Of a stretch of DNA of 64,000 nucleotides, positions 55,250-63,860 are shown piece after piece. The notes beneath the pieces are model-generated. The model was not told the origin of the DNA and did not search any database. It worked only from the letters and a program-made list of their open reading frames with translations. Each line of letters opens with the position of its first letter. Positions within the stretch are counted from its first letter, which is position 1. Both the position numbers and the translations under genes were made by a program. The DNA is from Laspinema olomoucense D3b (GTDB lineage: Bacteria; Cyanobacteriota; Cyanobacteriia; Cyanobacteriales; Laspinemataceae), in assembly GCF_025370785.1 (NCBI RefSeq), contig NZ_JAMXFA010000009.1, positions 62,001-126,000 on the forward strand. Direction: 5' to 3'.

Positions 55250-56092
55250 TTAAGGTTCTCCTCATTCACATTTTAGTTCAAGGACTTACCTGAAATGATA
55301 ACAGGATTAAGTGGATTTGTAAAAGATGGAGGAGATCTCAGCTCCCTGACCCTTCTGTCTTCCCAATCCCCTAGCGGTTGAGAGATTTACCCCGCCCCCA
55401 AGCTGTAGAGTAGCCTGCATTGCAGGGGATGCAGCAATGCGTCGGTGTTAAGAGTTCAACATCCTTAAGAGGGAGATGTTAGCCCATTTAAGGCAGAATT
55501 CGGTCGGTTGGATTATTCTTTTAAGGTCAAAGAACCCCTAAGCTCTATAGAGGTGTAAGACTGGGAAATAGTATAGAGATTCCTTGCCCAATGACATTTA
55601 CAAAAAGAAACTGTTGCCGCCCCGATTGTCCGGTTTAACTTGTTTTCCCTAAATTATTGAGAAAATTGCTCCGGCAGCTCACCCCATGCTAGGGCAGTTT
55701 TCAGAAAATCTCGCTTTTTTATAGGGGGTTCACCTTATTTTCGGCGATCGCAGATTTTGTCGGCTCAAAATACAGGGACTCAAGGGATTAGCGGATGATG
55801 TGCGATCTCGATTCCTGGGTAGAGCATGAAAAATTTCTCGACAATCTAAATTTCGCTTCCCTCAATGTCAACCCTTGCAGTAAAAACAATCTAGGCGATC
55901 GGTTAATTCAAAAAAGCCGGACGGATCTAAGCAGATCTACCCGAAATGGGGCTTTTAACCATTATCTCTATCTATAGATAGCAACAGCACTCGGATCAAC
56001 TTATTCCCTGCGATAGATGAGAAATCCAGGAGGCAATTGCTAATCTATTTACATAAGACAAAAAGCAACAAATCAAAAAAGGAGATTATCTC
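55250..56092. other. Long gene-free region
   Basis: 843 bp without a convincing gene. A 60-codon plus-strand frame (55795-55977) has no ribosome site. A TGCATTGCAGGGGATGCAGCAATGC palindrome-like stretch lies near 55417-55442 (written here by its ends TGCATTGCAG and GCAGCAATGC). The right end is AT-rich and holds the promoter of the GlsB-type gene, whose ribosome site AAAAGGAG is at 56077-56084. Confidence 0.5.
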
Positions 56093-56353
56093 ATGGTTAG
56101 TATTTTAACTTGGATTGTTTTAGGACTGATTGCTGGTGCTTTAGCAAAATTAATTTATCCCGGAAGACAAGGCGGCGGCATTTTTGCCACCATTGGACTA
56201 GGGATTCTGGGTGCAATTGTGGGGGGATGGTTAGCCCAAGCCGTCTTTGGAATAACAGCAGCCAGTTTAAGTTGGCAAGGTATTCTGTTTGCGGTGATCG
56301 GTGCCATGATCCTGATCTTCATCTGGGGTCTATTGACTCAGCGTGCAGCCTAA
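56093..56353 (+). CDS. GlsB/YeaQ/YmgE family stress-response membrane protein
   Basis: A short membrane protein of 86 residues with three spans, of the transglycosylase-associated (GlsB/YeaQ) family. It starts ILTWIVLGLIAGALAKLIYP (about 4-23), with the conserved GRQGGGIFATIGLGILGAIVGG block (about 25-46) and a last span (GILFAVIGAMILIFIWGLLT). Its exact role is unknown; members rise under stress. AAAAGGAG precedes the ATG. A terminator lies about 210 bp downstream. Confidence 0.93.
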   Translation: MVSILTWIVLGLIAGALAKLIYPGRQGGGIFATIGLGILGAIVGGWLAQAVFGITAASLSWQGILFAVIGAMILIFIWGLLTQRAA

Positions 56354-56561
56354 ATTTCTCCAGTTTTCTCTCTCGAATGATCTAACTTTTTTTTAAGAAG
56401 CCGGTATTAGGGGTAGGGTAGCAAGCCTTTACCCCTTGCTTCATGGGGCCAGACTGAAAAATTACTGGGATTAACTCTCCAAGGGGCAGTTTATTGCAGT
56501 TTATTAAAGAAGGTTCATCACAATCATCAATCGGGGGCTAGAGAATGGTCCCTACTAAAAC
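56354..56561. other. Spacer
   Basis: Between the GlsB-type gene and the terminator; no gene is seen. Confidence 0.4.
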
Positions 56562-56608
56562 GCCGTCTTCAGGGATATCGCGATCATCCCTGAAGACGGC
56601 TTGATTTT
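56562..56608 (+). terminator. Strong hairpin with short T run
   Basis: A perfect 15-bp stem (GCCGTCTTCAGGGAT/ATCCCTGAAGACGGC) is followed by TTGATTTTAT. It is far from the upstream stop, so it may end a longer 3' UTR or a small RNA. Confidence 0.75.
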
Positions 56609-56731
56609 ATCAGTGCGTTTGAGCGAGTTTCCCCCTCGGTTGCCAAACTCCAAAGGGCCAACTCTCTTGAATCCAGAATCTACTTTGTTAGCAAAAGGGC
56701 AGAACTCTATTTCCTGAAACGGATCCAAATC

Positions 56732-56974
56732 CTATTTACTTTTCTGCCAAATTTGCCAAGTGGCTCCTAATGCAGCGCCCGCCCCAGCAATTAATCCAAA
56801 AGTCATCCCTTCAAGGGTTCTAAGAACGGGGTCTTGGGTAAGACATTGATTCGTCGGTACAGCAGCATCTAAACAGCGATTGAGGTCTGCGCTATAGGCA
56901 GCGCCTCCAACTAGAACACCAATAGTGCTACAAGCGACAATATAAATAAGAAAGCGACTATTTTTTCTAACCAT
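56732..56974 (-). CDS. Small membrane protein, 80 aa
   Basis: From ATG 56974 (MVRKNSRFLIYIVACSTIGV) 80 residues. A TTG 57 bp upstream is also open. It has a first span (FLIYIVACSTIGVLVGGAAY, about 8-27), a loop with two Cys (LNRCLDAAVPTNQCLTQDP), and a second span (MTFGLIAGAGAALGATWQIW, about 57-76). The two Cys may form a disulfide outside the membrane. The family is not recognised. No ribosome site is clear. Confidence 0.65.
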   Translation of the reverse strand: MVRKNSRFLIYIVACSTIGVLVGGAAYSADLNRCLDAAVPTNQCLTQDPVLRTLEGMTFGLIAGAGAALGATWQIWQKSK

Positions 56975-57184
56975 AGATAGATGGCAAGGGAATATGGAAG
57001 ACTCTTCTTTATTGTGCCGCTTATTACCCAATCTGGCAAGGGTTTTATTATTAATTTTAATGTTTAAAGTTTACATTGCACCCTTATTCTCTAAGCAATA
57101 GGGATGGAATCCTTTAAGGGCAACCTAGGGAGAAACAAAATTAATGCAAATTTAATGTAAATTAAAAGTAATTTTTTAATTCAC

Positions 57185-57216
57185 AAACGGCTATATCCTG
57201 GAGGATATAGCCGTTT
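57185..57216 (-). terminator. Hairpin after the gene at 57250
   Basis: A perfect 15-bp stem (AAACGGCTATATCCT/AGGATATAGCCGTTT) with a 2-nt loop lies about 34 bp past the stop of the minus-strand gene; only a weak T/A tail follows. Confidence 0.75.
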
Positions 57217-57249
57217 AGGGTCATGGGAGGGGGCAAAATTCACCCCAGT

Positions 57250-58578
57250 TCAGGAGGCGAGAAAGCCTTTGGATGCTTTCTTTTTCCCCTTAGATTTGGA
57301 TTTGGATTTGTTAACTTCCACGAGGGCCTCTTCAAAGAGTTGGTTTAAGTGCAGGGGAATCGAGGCAGTTTCCGGCAGATGGGGCTCTAAAGGTTTATTA
57401 AATTCCTGTAAAAGTGGCCCTAAATCACGGTCCAGTTGAAAATTGGGGCGTTCTAACACCAGTTGCAGTAGACTTTGCAGTTGGGTGGGATACTCCGCAG
57501 CGAGTTGCTGCCACACATAAAAATTAATAATGGGGTCTTCCAGATAATGGCGGACCAGGGGTTCGGCTTCGATTAAACTGGGGTCTTCCCGGTTGAGGAG
57601 TGCTACAAATTTAGTGTAAGTGGGAATTAACATTTGACCCCACCGGGGATGAGAAAAACAGGTAACCTCTTCGGCTTTTTTAAGGTCATCAGTCAAATGG
57701 ACTTTCGGCATGACCATTTTATTGTTTTTATTGCGATCAAAGAATTGGGCGGCTTCTTTGGGGTCTACACCGGCTTCTTCCGCTGCCACCATCAGTTCCT
57801 CCATATCAACGCCAGCTTCGGCAGCGACTTCTTCAAGAGACTTGTTTTCATCAATCCCTGCCTCGGCCAGAAGTTTTTTAGTCATGCTTTCTTGCAGTTC
57901 GCCAATTTTTTTGTTGAGTTGATATCCGGGAAGACTAAAGCGATCGCCTCCAAAAAAGTCGGTAAATTCTTCATGATATTTCACCACGGATTCCCAAGCT
58001 TCTTCTAATAATTCAGGGGCATCCCCATAAAGGTGATTGTTGTAATTATCTTTAAAATTACCGATCGCCACGGCGAGTTTGGGTTTACCCAGATTCCCCA
58101 GGGCCATATAACTGCCAAAGAACATATAGTGAGAATTGTCCACTGGGGCGATGCGAGTCAGTAAAATATCTCCCGGTTTAATCCGTTCGAGTTGTGCCTG
58201 TTGTGAGGCAGAATTGGCCTTAACCTGATAATGTTTAGCAGTGAGCCAGTTCATCAACTCTAAGCCATCGGGTAAACTTTGGATGGCTTCAAAAACACCC
58301 ATAAAGCTACGTTGCCAACTTTGAATTAAGGCGCGATCGCCTGCTGATAAGTCCGGTTGGGTTTCTAAAAATAAATCAATGGGGGTTTTATCCCCCACCT
58401 TACCCTCTACCGCAAACGAATCAATCCGCATATTGCGTTGACTAATATCGGACCGATCGCGAGAAGAGTGTTCAGCGGCGTAGGTTTCCAAGGCGATCGC
58501 CAACTCTCCCTCGGCATCCATGACAAAATCAATTAATTCCTGCTTGAGTTCCCAAGCGCGATCCACAGTTGCGTCCAC
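57250..58578 (-). CDS. Conserved-type hypothetical protein, 442 aa
   Basis: I recognise no named family. Start GTG 58578 is chosen because GGAGGGAG lies 7-8 bp upstream; a TTG at 58593 is also open. The protein is helical: RAWELKQELIDFVMDAEGEL at the start, IKPGDILLTRIAPVDNSHYM (about 140-160), VAEAGVDMEELMVAAEEAGVD repeats (about 245-275), and a Lys-rich tail (KSKSKSKGKKKASKG). No signal peptide or membrane span is seen. It is cytoplasmic, perhaps associated with nucleic acid through the basic tail. It stands alone. Confidence 0.8.
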   Translation of the reverse strand: MDATVDRAWELKQELIDFVMDAEGELAIALETYAAEHSSRDRSDISQRNMRIDSFAVEGKVGDKTPIDLFLETQPDLSAGDRALIQSWQRSFMGVFEAIQSLPDGLELMNWLTAKHYQVKANSASQQAQLERIKPGDILLTRIAPVDNSHYMFFGSYMALGNLGKPKLAVAIGNFKDNYNNHLYGDAPELLEEAWESVVKYHEEFTDFFGGDRFSLPGYQLNKKIGELQESMTKKLLAEAGIDENKSLEEVAAEAGVDMEELMVAAEEAGVDPKEAAQFFDRNKNNKMVMPKVHLTDDLKKAEEVTCFSHPRWGQMLIPTYTKFVALLNREDPSLIEAEPLVRHYLEDPIINFYVWQQLAAEYPTQLQSLLQLVLERPNFQLDRDLGPLLQEFNKPLEPHLPETASIPLHLNQLFEEALVEVNKSKSKSKGKKKASKGFLAS

Positions 58579-58916
58579 AGTTTCTCCCTCCAAGTTACAC
58601 TGTTCTAAGGTATCGGGACATCAAAGGCGATCGCATCTGTCCTCAGACTGGCTTTTTCCGCAAATCTGGCCCCATTCACCCCAATCCTTCAAAAAAAGCA
58701 TAAAACCACCCGTTCGTAGTAACGACTTCAGTCGTTATCCCTAATTGGGGGGATGCGATCCAAGTTATTGTACTAACCCGGTTTCTGGTTTCTGAGGTTG
58801 AGAAACCGGGGTTCTGTCCACAATTTGGGTGAGGTGGCAAAAGTTATGGTAGAAACCCAGTTTCTGATTCTTTTGCAGTAGAACACCGGAGATTTAACGC
58901 TCTACTGCTATATTAT
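58579..58916. repeat. AAACCCGGTTTCTGG / GTAGTAACGACTTCAGTCGTTA repeat cluster
   Basis: Copies of the AAACCCGGTTTCT family lie near 58777-58808 and 58850-58866, and a GTAGTAACGACTTCAGTCGTTA palindrome near 58716-58737, related to the TAACGCCTGAAGGCGTTA family at 28.7-29.0 kb. No gene is seen. Confidence 0.75.
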
Positions 58917-59777
58917 CTACTCCTCGGTTAGTGGAGGCAAAGCTGCTATAAATTCATCTAAGGAAGTCACTTCAATCAGGCGATCGCTTAACTCCTCTAA
59001 TTGCTCCACATTCAACCGTTGCAGAGTTGTTTCTACCAACTCCGGTACTTCTCCAAACCGACGCCGCAGTTGGCGCTGGAGGATCCGCCGTTCTCCTTTT
59101 TCTTGTCCTCGTTCTTCTCCTTGCTCTAAAATAGCTTGGCCCCAGGGAGATTCCAGTAATGCTTGTCTTTCTAAGTCCATAACTTGCTCCACCAGATTGG
59201 TTCCTAATACAAATGTAGCAAAAATTCCCAACAATCGTTGTAAATCTTCGGCGCGTTCTTCATCTTGGAGACGGAGGGAGGCACGGCGTAATATGGTTTC
59301 GCTTGCGCCGCCTTTCATGACGGGTGCTAAGGGCAATAATCCTCGGAGATTGGGTTCAAAGGCGATTTCCACATCGGTTTCCCAGAGGTTAATCACCCGA
59401 TAATCTTGTCTTGCTTTCAGTCCTAAAACTTCGGATTCATAGTGATCCAGAATGGGGGTGTCTCCTTCGGGGGGAAAAATATTGATGAGGACTGGATAGA
59501 CGCGGATGTTATATTTTTCTTCCGCGAGTCCGGCATAGGCGCGAATCCTTCGCGGCATTCGCGGATCGGGACGAAATTGGAATTCGTTGAGGGCGAGTAT
59601 TTCTCCGGTTGTCGGGCTATAGGCTTTGATTAGGGTGTCGGTGTCTCGACTAATCCATTGGAATTCGGAATCGAGGAGGTTTTGGGCTACCATATCGGGT
59701 GTTTGGGTGACCCATTTGACCCATCCATCCGGGGCGAGGGCGATTAGTCTTTTGCTACTAATGTCTGCTTTTCCCAT
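58917..59777 (-). CDS. Rpn/PD-(D/E)XK family nuclease with DUF4351 C-terminus
   Basis: 286 residues of the Rpn recombination-promoting nuclease family, common and repeated in cyanobacteria. The nuclease core has SRDTDTLIKAYSPTTGEILA, then LNEFQFRPDPRMPRRI, giving the D...E.Q pattern. The C-terminal part (about 230-286) matches DUF4351 (RILQRQLRRRFGEVPELVET, then LNVEQLEELSDRLIEV). It has no signal peptide. Such genes are mobile-element-like; this one has no transposase or terminal repeats beside it. A 28-bp inverted-repeat element lies 158 bp upstream. Confidence 0.85.
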   Translation of the reverse strand: MGKADISSKRLIALAPDGWVKWVTQTPDMVAQNLLDSEFQWISRDTDTLIKAYSPTTGEILALNEFQFRPDPRMPRRIRAYAGLAEEKYNIRVYPVLINIFPPEGDTPILDHYESEVLGLKARQDYRVINLWETDVEIAFEPNLRGLLPLAPVMKGGASETILRRASLRLQDEERAEDLQRLLGIFATFVLGTNLVEQVMDLERQALLESPWGQAILEQGEERGQEKGERRILQRQLRRRFGEVPELVETTLQRLNVEQLEELSDRLIEVTSLDEFIAALPPLTEE

Positions 59778-59934
59778 ATTTTATTGTGGAAATGTTTCTG
59801 TCTATATTAAATCATGTTTAAGCAAAATATTTTTTTAACTTATGTAAATTTGTAGAATTAGAAATATAGTATTTTGAACCACATTTATTAATTTTGTAAA
59901 ACCCTAAATTTATAAAAATAATATAGTATTTTAC

Positions 59935-60103
59935 TCGTGAGGGGGCTTCAGCCGCGTCACGCTCTTAAGGAGGCTCTGCCTCCAGTGCCGAAGCAAGGGC
60001 TTAATTTGCCTATTATACCTGTCACGGCTCCAACTTTTCACCAGAGGAGGTACAGGCGGCAGAGCCGCCAAGAATGCGTGACGCGGCTGAAGCCCCCTCA
60101 CGA
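59935..60103. mobile_element. MITE-like element with perfect 28-bp terminal inverted repeats
   Basis: Arm 1 (59935-59962, TCGTGAGGGGGCTTCAGCCG...) and arm 2 (60076-60103) are exact inverted copies, enclosing the GGAGGCTCTGCCTCCAGT palindrome and GGCGGCAGAGCCGCC. The total is 169 bp with no coding capacity. A direct 16-bp repeat (CACGAGGATAACTTCA) follows at 60099-60127. The same inner palindrome lies at 23.7 kb. No clear target-site duplication. Confidence 0.75.
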
Positions 60104-60150
60104 GGATAACTTCACGAGGATAACTTCAGGAGTGGTATATCAGCGGGGTT

Positions 60151-61113
60151 TTAGAAGTTCCACATCACTTGATTTTCATCGAGTTTGTCGGTAACAATTC
60201 GCCCGATCGCATCTATTTCTTTGACCTCTTCTGCGGATAATTTTACCTCGGCTGCTTTGGCATTATCCGTGGCTTGTTCCTCGTTTCTTGCTCCAACAAT
60301 GGCACAGGTTTGGGGTTGGGCAATTAACCAGGCTAAGGAGAGTTGGGCTAGGGTACAATGATGGCGATCGGCAATGGGACGAAGTTTCTCTAAGGCTTCT
60401 TGAACTCGCGCATAATTTTCTTTGTCCGCAAAGAGTTTATTTTTAGAGCGATGGTCACCTTCGGCAAATTTATGATCCGGTCCAAATTTGCCGGTTAAAA
60501 GTCCTTGGGCGAGGGAAGAATAAGCGATAATTGAAATGTGGTTTTCGAGGCAGTAAGGCATCTGGTCGGTTTCGATTTTTCGCCAGAATAAAGAATAGGG
60601 AGGTTGCAAACTATCAATCTGTCCATATTGCGCTGCTTCTTCCAGTTGGGTGCGGTTAAAGTTGGAGACACCGATGGCGCGAATTTTGCCTTGCTCTTTC
60701 AGTTTTACCATTGCTCCCATCGTTTCGGCAATGGGGACGGTTTCGCCTCCCCAGGTTCCCGAGGGCCAGTGAATTTGATAGAGGTCGATATAGTCGGTTT
60801 TGAGATTTTTTAAGGAGCGATCGCAAGCTTCAATTACTTGGTCATGTTTCAGATGATTTGCAAAAACTTTGGTCGCATAAATGACATTTCCTCGCACATC
60901 GGACAGGGCGGAAGCGACGATTTGTTCGGAATATCCATCTCCATACACTTCCGCTGTATCAAAGGTGGTAATTCCGGCGTTATAGGCAGCGCGCAGGGCT
61001 TGGATGATATCATTATCTTCGATGCCTACCCACATTTTTTTCCCCGCTTGCCAGGTTCCCATAATGATGGGGGTAATTTTTAACTCGGATTTGCCTAATG
61101 TTCTCGTTTCCAT
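60151..61113 (-). CDS. Aldo/keto reductase
   Basis: 320 residues with the AKR (beta/alpha)8 fold, reducing aldehydes or ketones with NADPH. The tetrad is complete: Asp52 and Tyr57 (TTFDTAEVYGDG), Lys82 (ATKVFAN) and His115 (LYQIHWPSG). The cofactor end has AIVGARNEEQATDNAKAA. The substrate is unknown; it is close to the group annotated as general stress or xylose-type AKRs. It is monocistronic and divergent from the DUF1802 gene, with 83 bp between start codons. Confidence 0.92.
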   Translation of the reverse strand: METRTLGKSELKITPIIMGTWQAGKKMWVGIEDNDIIQALRAAYNAGITTFDTAEVYGDGYSEQIVASALSDVRGNVIYATKVFANHLKHDQVIEACDRSLKNLKTDYIDLYQIHWPSGTWGGETVPIAETMGAMVKLKEQGKIRAIGVSNFNRTQLEEAAQYGQIDSLQPPYSLFWRKIETDQMPYCLENHISIIAYSSLAQGLLTGKFGPDHKFAEGDHRSKNKLFADKENYARVQEALEKLRPIADRHHCTLAQLSLAWLIAQPQTCAIVGARNEEQATDNAKAAEVKLSAEEVKEIDAIGRIVTDKLDENQVMWNF

Positions 61114-61196
61114 GTTGATCTCTTAAACTAGAATGAAGACGACTTTTTACGGTGGTCTTTCTTATTTTAACGATTCGTCTCAACCGGGGTGTTTGC

Positions 61197-61808
61197 ATGG
61201 AATTAACGGCTGCTTTGAAGGAATGGGCGATCGCCATTGATGCCTTAGAACAAGGGGAGACTATCCTGTTACTCCGCAAAGGCGGGATTCGGGAAGTGGG
61301 GGGTCGCTTCCAGGTTCCCGAGTCGGAGGTGTTGCTATATCCGACGTTTGAACATCAAAAACCCGAGTTGCTGAAGTCGGACTATGCTGAGAATGTCACC
61401 CCAGTGGCGTCGGGATGGCATCCAGAACGGGTGCAGATTGGCAGTTGGGCTAGGATTACGGATTTGTGGCCGATCGCTGTGGAAACGGAGGAAATTGCCG
61501 CGTCTGTGCAGTCGGCGTTGCAACCGTATCACATTTGGAACGATCGCTTTGTGGGCGATCGCCTCCAGTGGAAACCCCGCCAACCCCTGTATCTGTTGCT
61601 GTTGCGGACCTATCGTCTCGCGGAACCCCGAGAAATTGCTTACTGTGAGGCGTATGGCGGATGTAAGTCATGGATACAGCTAACGGAGGCAGTCGCTACC
61701 GTAGACTCATTCCCAGCGGTGGATGAGGTGGCATACAGCAATTTGCGCGATCGCCTCCGGGAAATTGTGGCAACTCTGACTTATACTGACTCGGGTGATC
61801 GCTCCTGA
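61197..61808 (+). CDS. DUF1802 family protein
   Basis: 203 residues from ATG 61197 (MELTAALKEWAIAIDALEQG). DUF1802 is conserved in cyanobacteria and its function is unknown. Visible family blocks are KEWAIAIDALEQGETILLLR, KGGIREVGGRF, FEHQKPELL, and YLLLLRTYRL. It is a soluble protein. An earlier in-frame codon at 61152 gives a poor extension and is not used. It lies between the aldo/keto reductase and the surface protein, with no clear link. Confidence 0.88.
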   Translation: MELTAALKEWAIAIDALEQGETILLLRKGGIREVGGRFQVPESEVLLYPTFEHQKPELLKSDYAENVTPVASGWHPERVQIGSWARITDLWPIAVETEEIAASVQSALQPYHIWNDRFVGDRLQWKPRQPLYLLLLRTYRLAEPREIAYCEAYGGCKSWIQLTEAVATVDSFPAVDEVAYSNLRDRLREIVATLTYTDSGDRS

Positions 61809-62139
61809 TTTCTCCCGGTGCATTTGGTATTAAAATGTCATAGTTCGGGAATTTTGTCCCAGGATGCTGTGGGTAATATCCTGAAACCCTCAAGGCATGA
61901 TTACAGGCGATCGCTATACCACTTGCTGGACTGTCCTACAGTTTTCCTTTATTCTCTGTTTAAATATAAATTCTCCCTAGGATGCTTCCCTAGACTGTCT
62001 GCACTTTTGAGGAAAATTGGCGCAATTGTTAGTATAGGAGTCAGTTAAAAGAGTGACCCAATCGGTTTCCCGTACTGGGGAGAGGGTGAGTAGATTGAGA
62101 GTGTCAAAAATAAATCGACGTTGGTAGTAACACCCCATT
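61809..62139. other. Gene-free region upstream of the surface protein
   Basis: No gene is seen. AT-rich sequence near 61940-61980 (TTTATTCTCTGTTTAAATAT) may hold the promoter. Confidence 0.4.
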
Positions 62140-63780
62140 ATGAAACGTCAATATTCTACCTCTCAATCTTCCACCGTTATGAACACTAAATCTAAGTCTC
62201 GTCGCGCTATCGCCTCTCTTCCCGCCAGTTTAGCTGCCTTATTACTCTGTACAGGTGCTGCAACGGTACTCCCGATCCTGGCACAAGTGAGAAGTGGCCA
62301 GATTCCTATCGCTGCTGCCACCAGTAATGTCCTCTATGTCAATCCCCAACTGGGACGGGATACCAATGCCGGAAGCAGTGAAGCAGCAGCGTATCGCACT
62401 ATCACTTATGCGATGCAAAAAGCTCAAGCAGGTACGGTGATTCAGTTAGCTGCCGGAACTTATAGCAAAGATACCGGCGAATCGTTTCCTCTTCCGGTGA
62501 AATCTGGAGTGACCCTGCGCGGAAATAGCAGCAACAAAGGACAAGGGGTGCTGATTATTGGCGGGGGTACTTATCTAAGTCGCACCTTTGCTAGTCAAAA
62601 TGTCACGGTGAATGCTGCTAATACTAGCACCATTGAAGGGGTAACGATTACGAACCCGAATGCGAGTGGAACTGGGTTATGGATTGAATCGACTAATGCC
62701 GTGGTTCGGAATAGCACGTTCAAAAATAGCCGTCGGGATGGGATTTTCGTCACCGGCAATGCTTCACCGAAAATTGAAAATAACGTGTTTATTGAGAATG
62801 AAGCAAACGGGATTTCCATCGCCCGGGAAGCAGGCGGTGAAGTTCGCGGGAACCTTTTCCAGGATACAGGATTTGGTCTAGCAGTCGGGGGAACTTCCTC
62901 GGTTCTGGTGATTGGGAATACGATTTCCCAGAACGTTGATGGGATAGTGATTTCCAATTCTGCAACTCCTGTCATACGGGAGAATGCGATCGAGGGCAAT
63001 GAACGGGATGGAATTGTGGTCATCTCTTCGGCACGTCCGGACCTGGGAACGGCATCCAGTGAGGGACAGAACCGCATCCGCAATAACGGACGCCATGCGT
63101 TATATAGTGTGTCTTCAGAACTGATTCAGGCGGTGGGGAATGATATCGATCGCGATCGCATTATCGGTTCGATTAACTTTGTTCCCGCCAATGTTCAAAT
63201 CGCCTTTCAAGATGTAGAAGGACATTGGGCGCAAGCGTATATCACTGCTTTGACGAAACAAGGGATTATTGCCGGATTCCCCGACGGCACATTTAAACCG
63301 AACGAACCTGTCACTCGCGCCCAATTTGCGGCGATCGTTACCAAAGCATTTGCACCGGCAGCACAACGGCAGGGAATGGCGTTCCGGGATGTAACCAGCA
63401 GTTTCTGGGGTGCCGATGCGATTTCCGTGGCGTACCGAGGCGGATTCCTGGCAGGGTATCCCGAAGGCGTATTCCGTCCTAACCAAGAAATTCCTAAAGT
63501 CCAGGCGATCGTTGCCTTAGTCAGTGGATTGGGATTACGCACCAATGATACTGCCTCCCTCTCACGCTACAATGATGCCGCACAAATTCCAGACTATGCC
63601 TTGACAGCAGTAGCAGGGGCGACGGAAAATCAACTCGTGGTTAACTATCCCCAAATTGGTCAGTTCAATCCCAATCGGGAAGCAACCCGCGCCGAAGTCG
63701 CCGCCTTTGTCTATCAAGCGTTGGTGAATGCTGGCAAAGCAGAAGCGATTCCCTCTCCTTACTTAGTTGCGACTCCATAG
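62140..63780 (+). CDS. Beta-helix surface protein with SLH domains
   Basis: 546 residues. A signal peptide covers about 1-50 (SLPASLAALLLCTGAATVLP). Residues about 65-350 form a DUF1565-type right-handed beta-helix (LYVNPQLGRDTNAGSSEAAA start, then repeated TI.EN.I..N...GI.V coils such as NTISQNVDGIVISNSATPVI). From about 355, three S-layer homology domains follow (FQDVEGHWAQAYITALTKQG, FRDVTSSFWGADAISVAYRG, and YNDAAQIPDYALTAVAGATE), which bind the peptidoglycan/secondary polymer. It is likely outer-layer or wall-bound with a sugar-binding or carbohydrate-active rod. The gene stands alone. Confidence 0.92.
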   Translation: MKRQYSTSQSSTVMNTKSKSRRAIASLPASLAALLLCTGAATVLPILAQVRSGQIPIAAATSNVLYVNPQLGRDTNAGSSEAAAYRTITYAMQKAQAGTVIQLAAGTYSKDTGESFPLPVKSGVTLRGNSSNKGQGVLIIGGGTYLSRTFASQNVTVNAANTSTIEGVTITNPNASGTGLWIESTNAVVRNSTFKNSRRDGIFVTGNASPKIENNVFIENEANGISIAREAGGEVRGNLFQDTGFGLAVGGTSSVLVIGNTISQNVDGIVISNSATPVIRENAIEGNERDGIVVISSARPDLGTASSEGQNRIRNNGRHALYSVSSELIQAVGNDIDRDRIIGSINFVPANVQIAFQDVEGHWAQAYITALTKQGIIAGFPDGTFKPNEPVTRAQFAAIVTKAFAPAAQRQGMAFRDVTSSFWGADAISVAYRGGFLAGYPEGVFRPNQEIPKVQAIVALVSGLGLRTNDTASLSRYNDAAQIPDYALTAVAGATENQLVVNYPQIGQFNPNREATRAEVAAFVYQALVNAGKAEAIPSPYLVATP

Positions 63781-63860
63781 GTGGCCCTGGGGTCCTCACC
63801 TCACTTTGATTATAATTTCCCCAGAGTTGGGATGCGGCAATGCTGCATCCCGATTCTGAT

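Noticed and set aside
55795-55977. 60-codon plus-strand open frame
   Set aside because: No ribosome site, no recognisable pattern, and no terminator or neighbour that supports it; kept as possible but not called.
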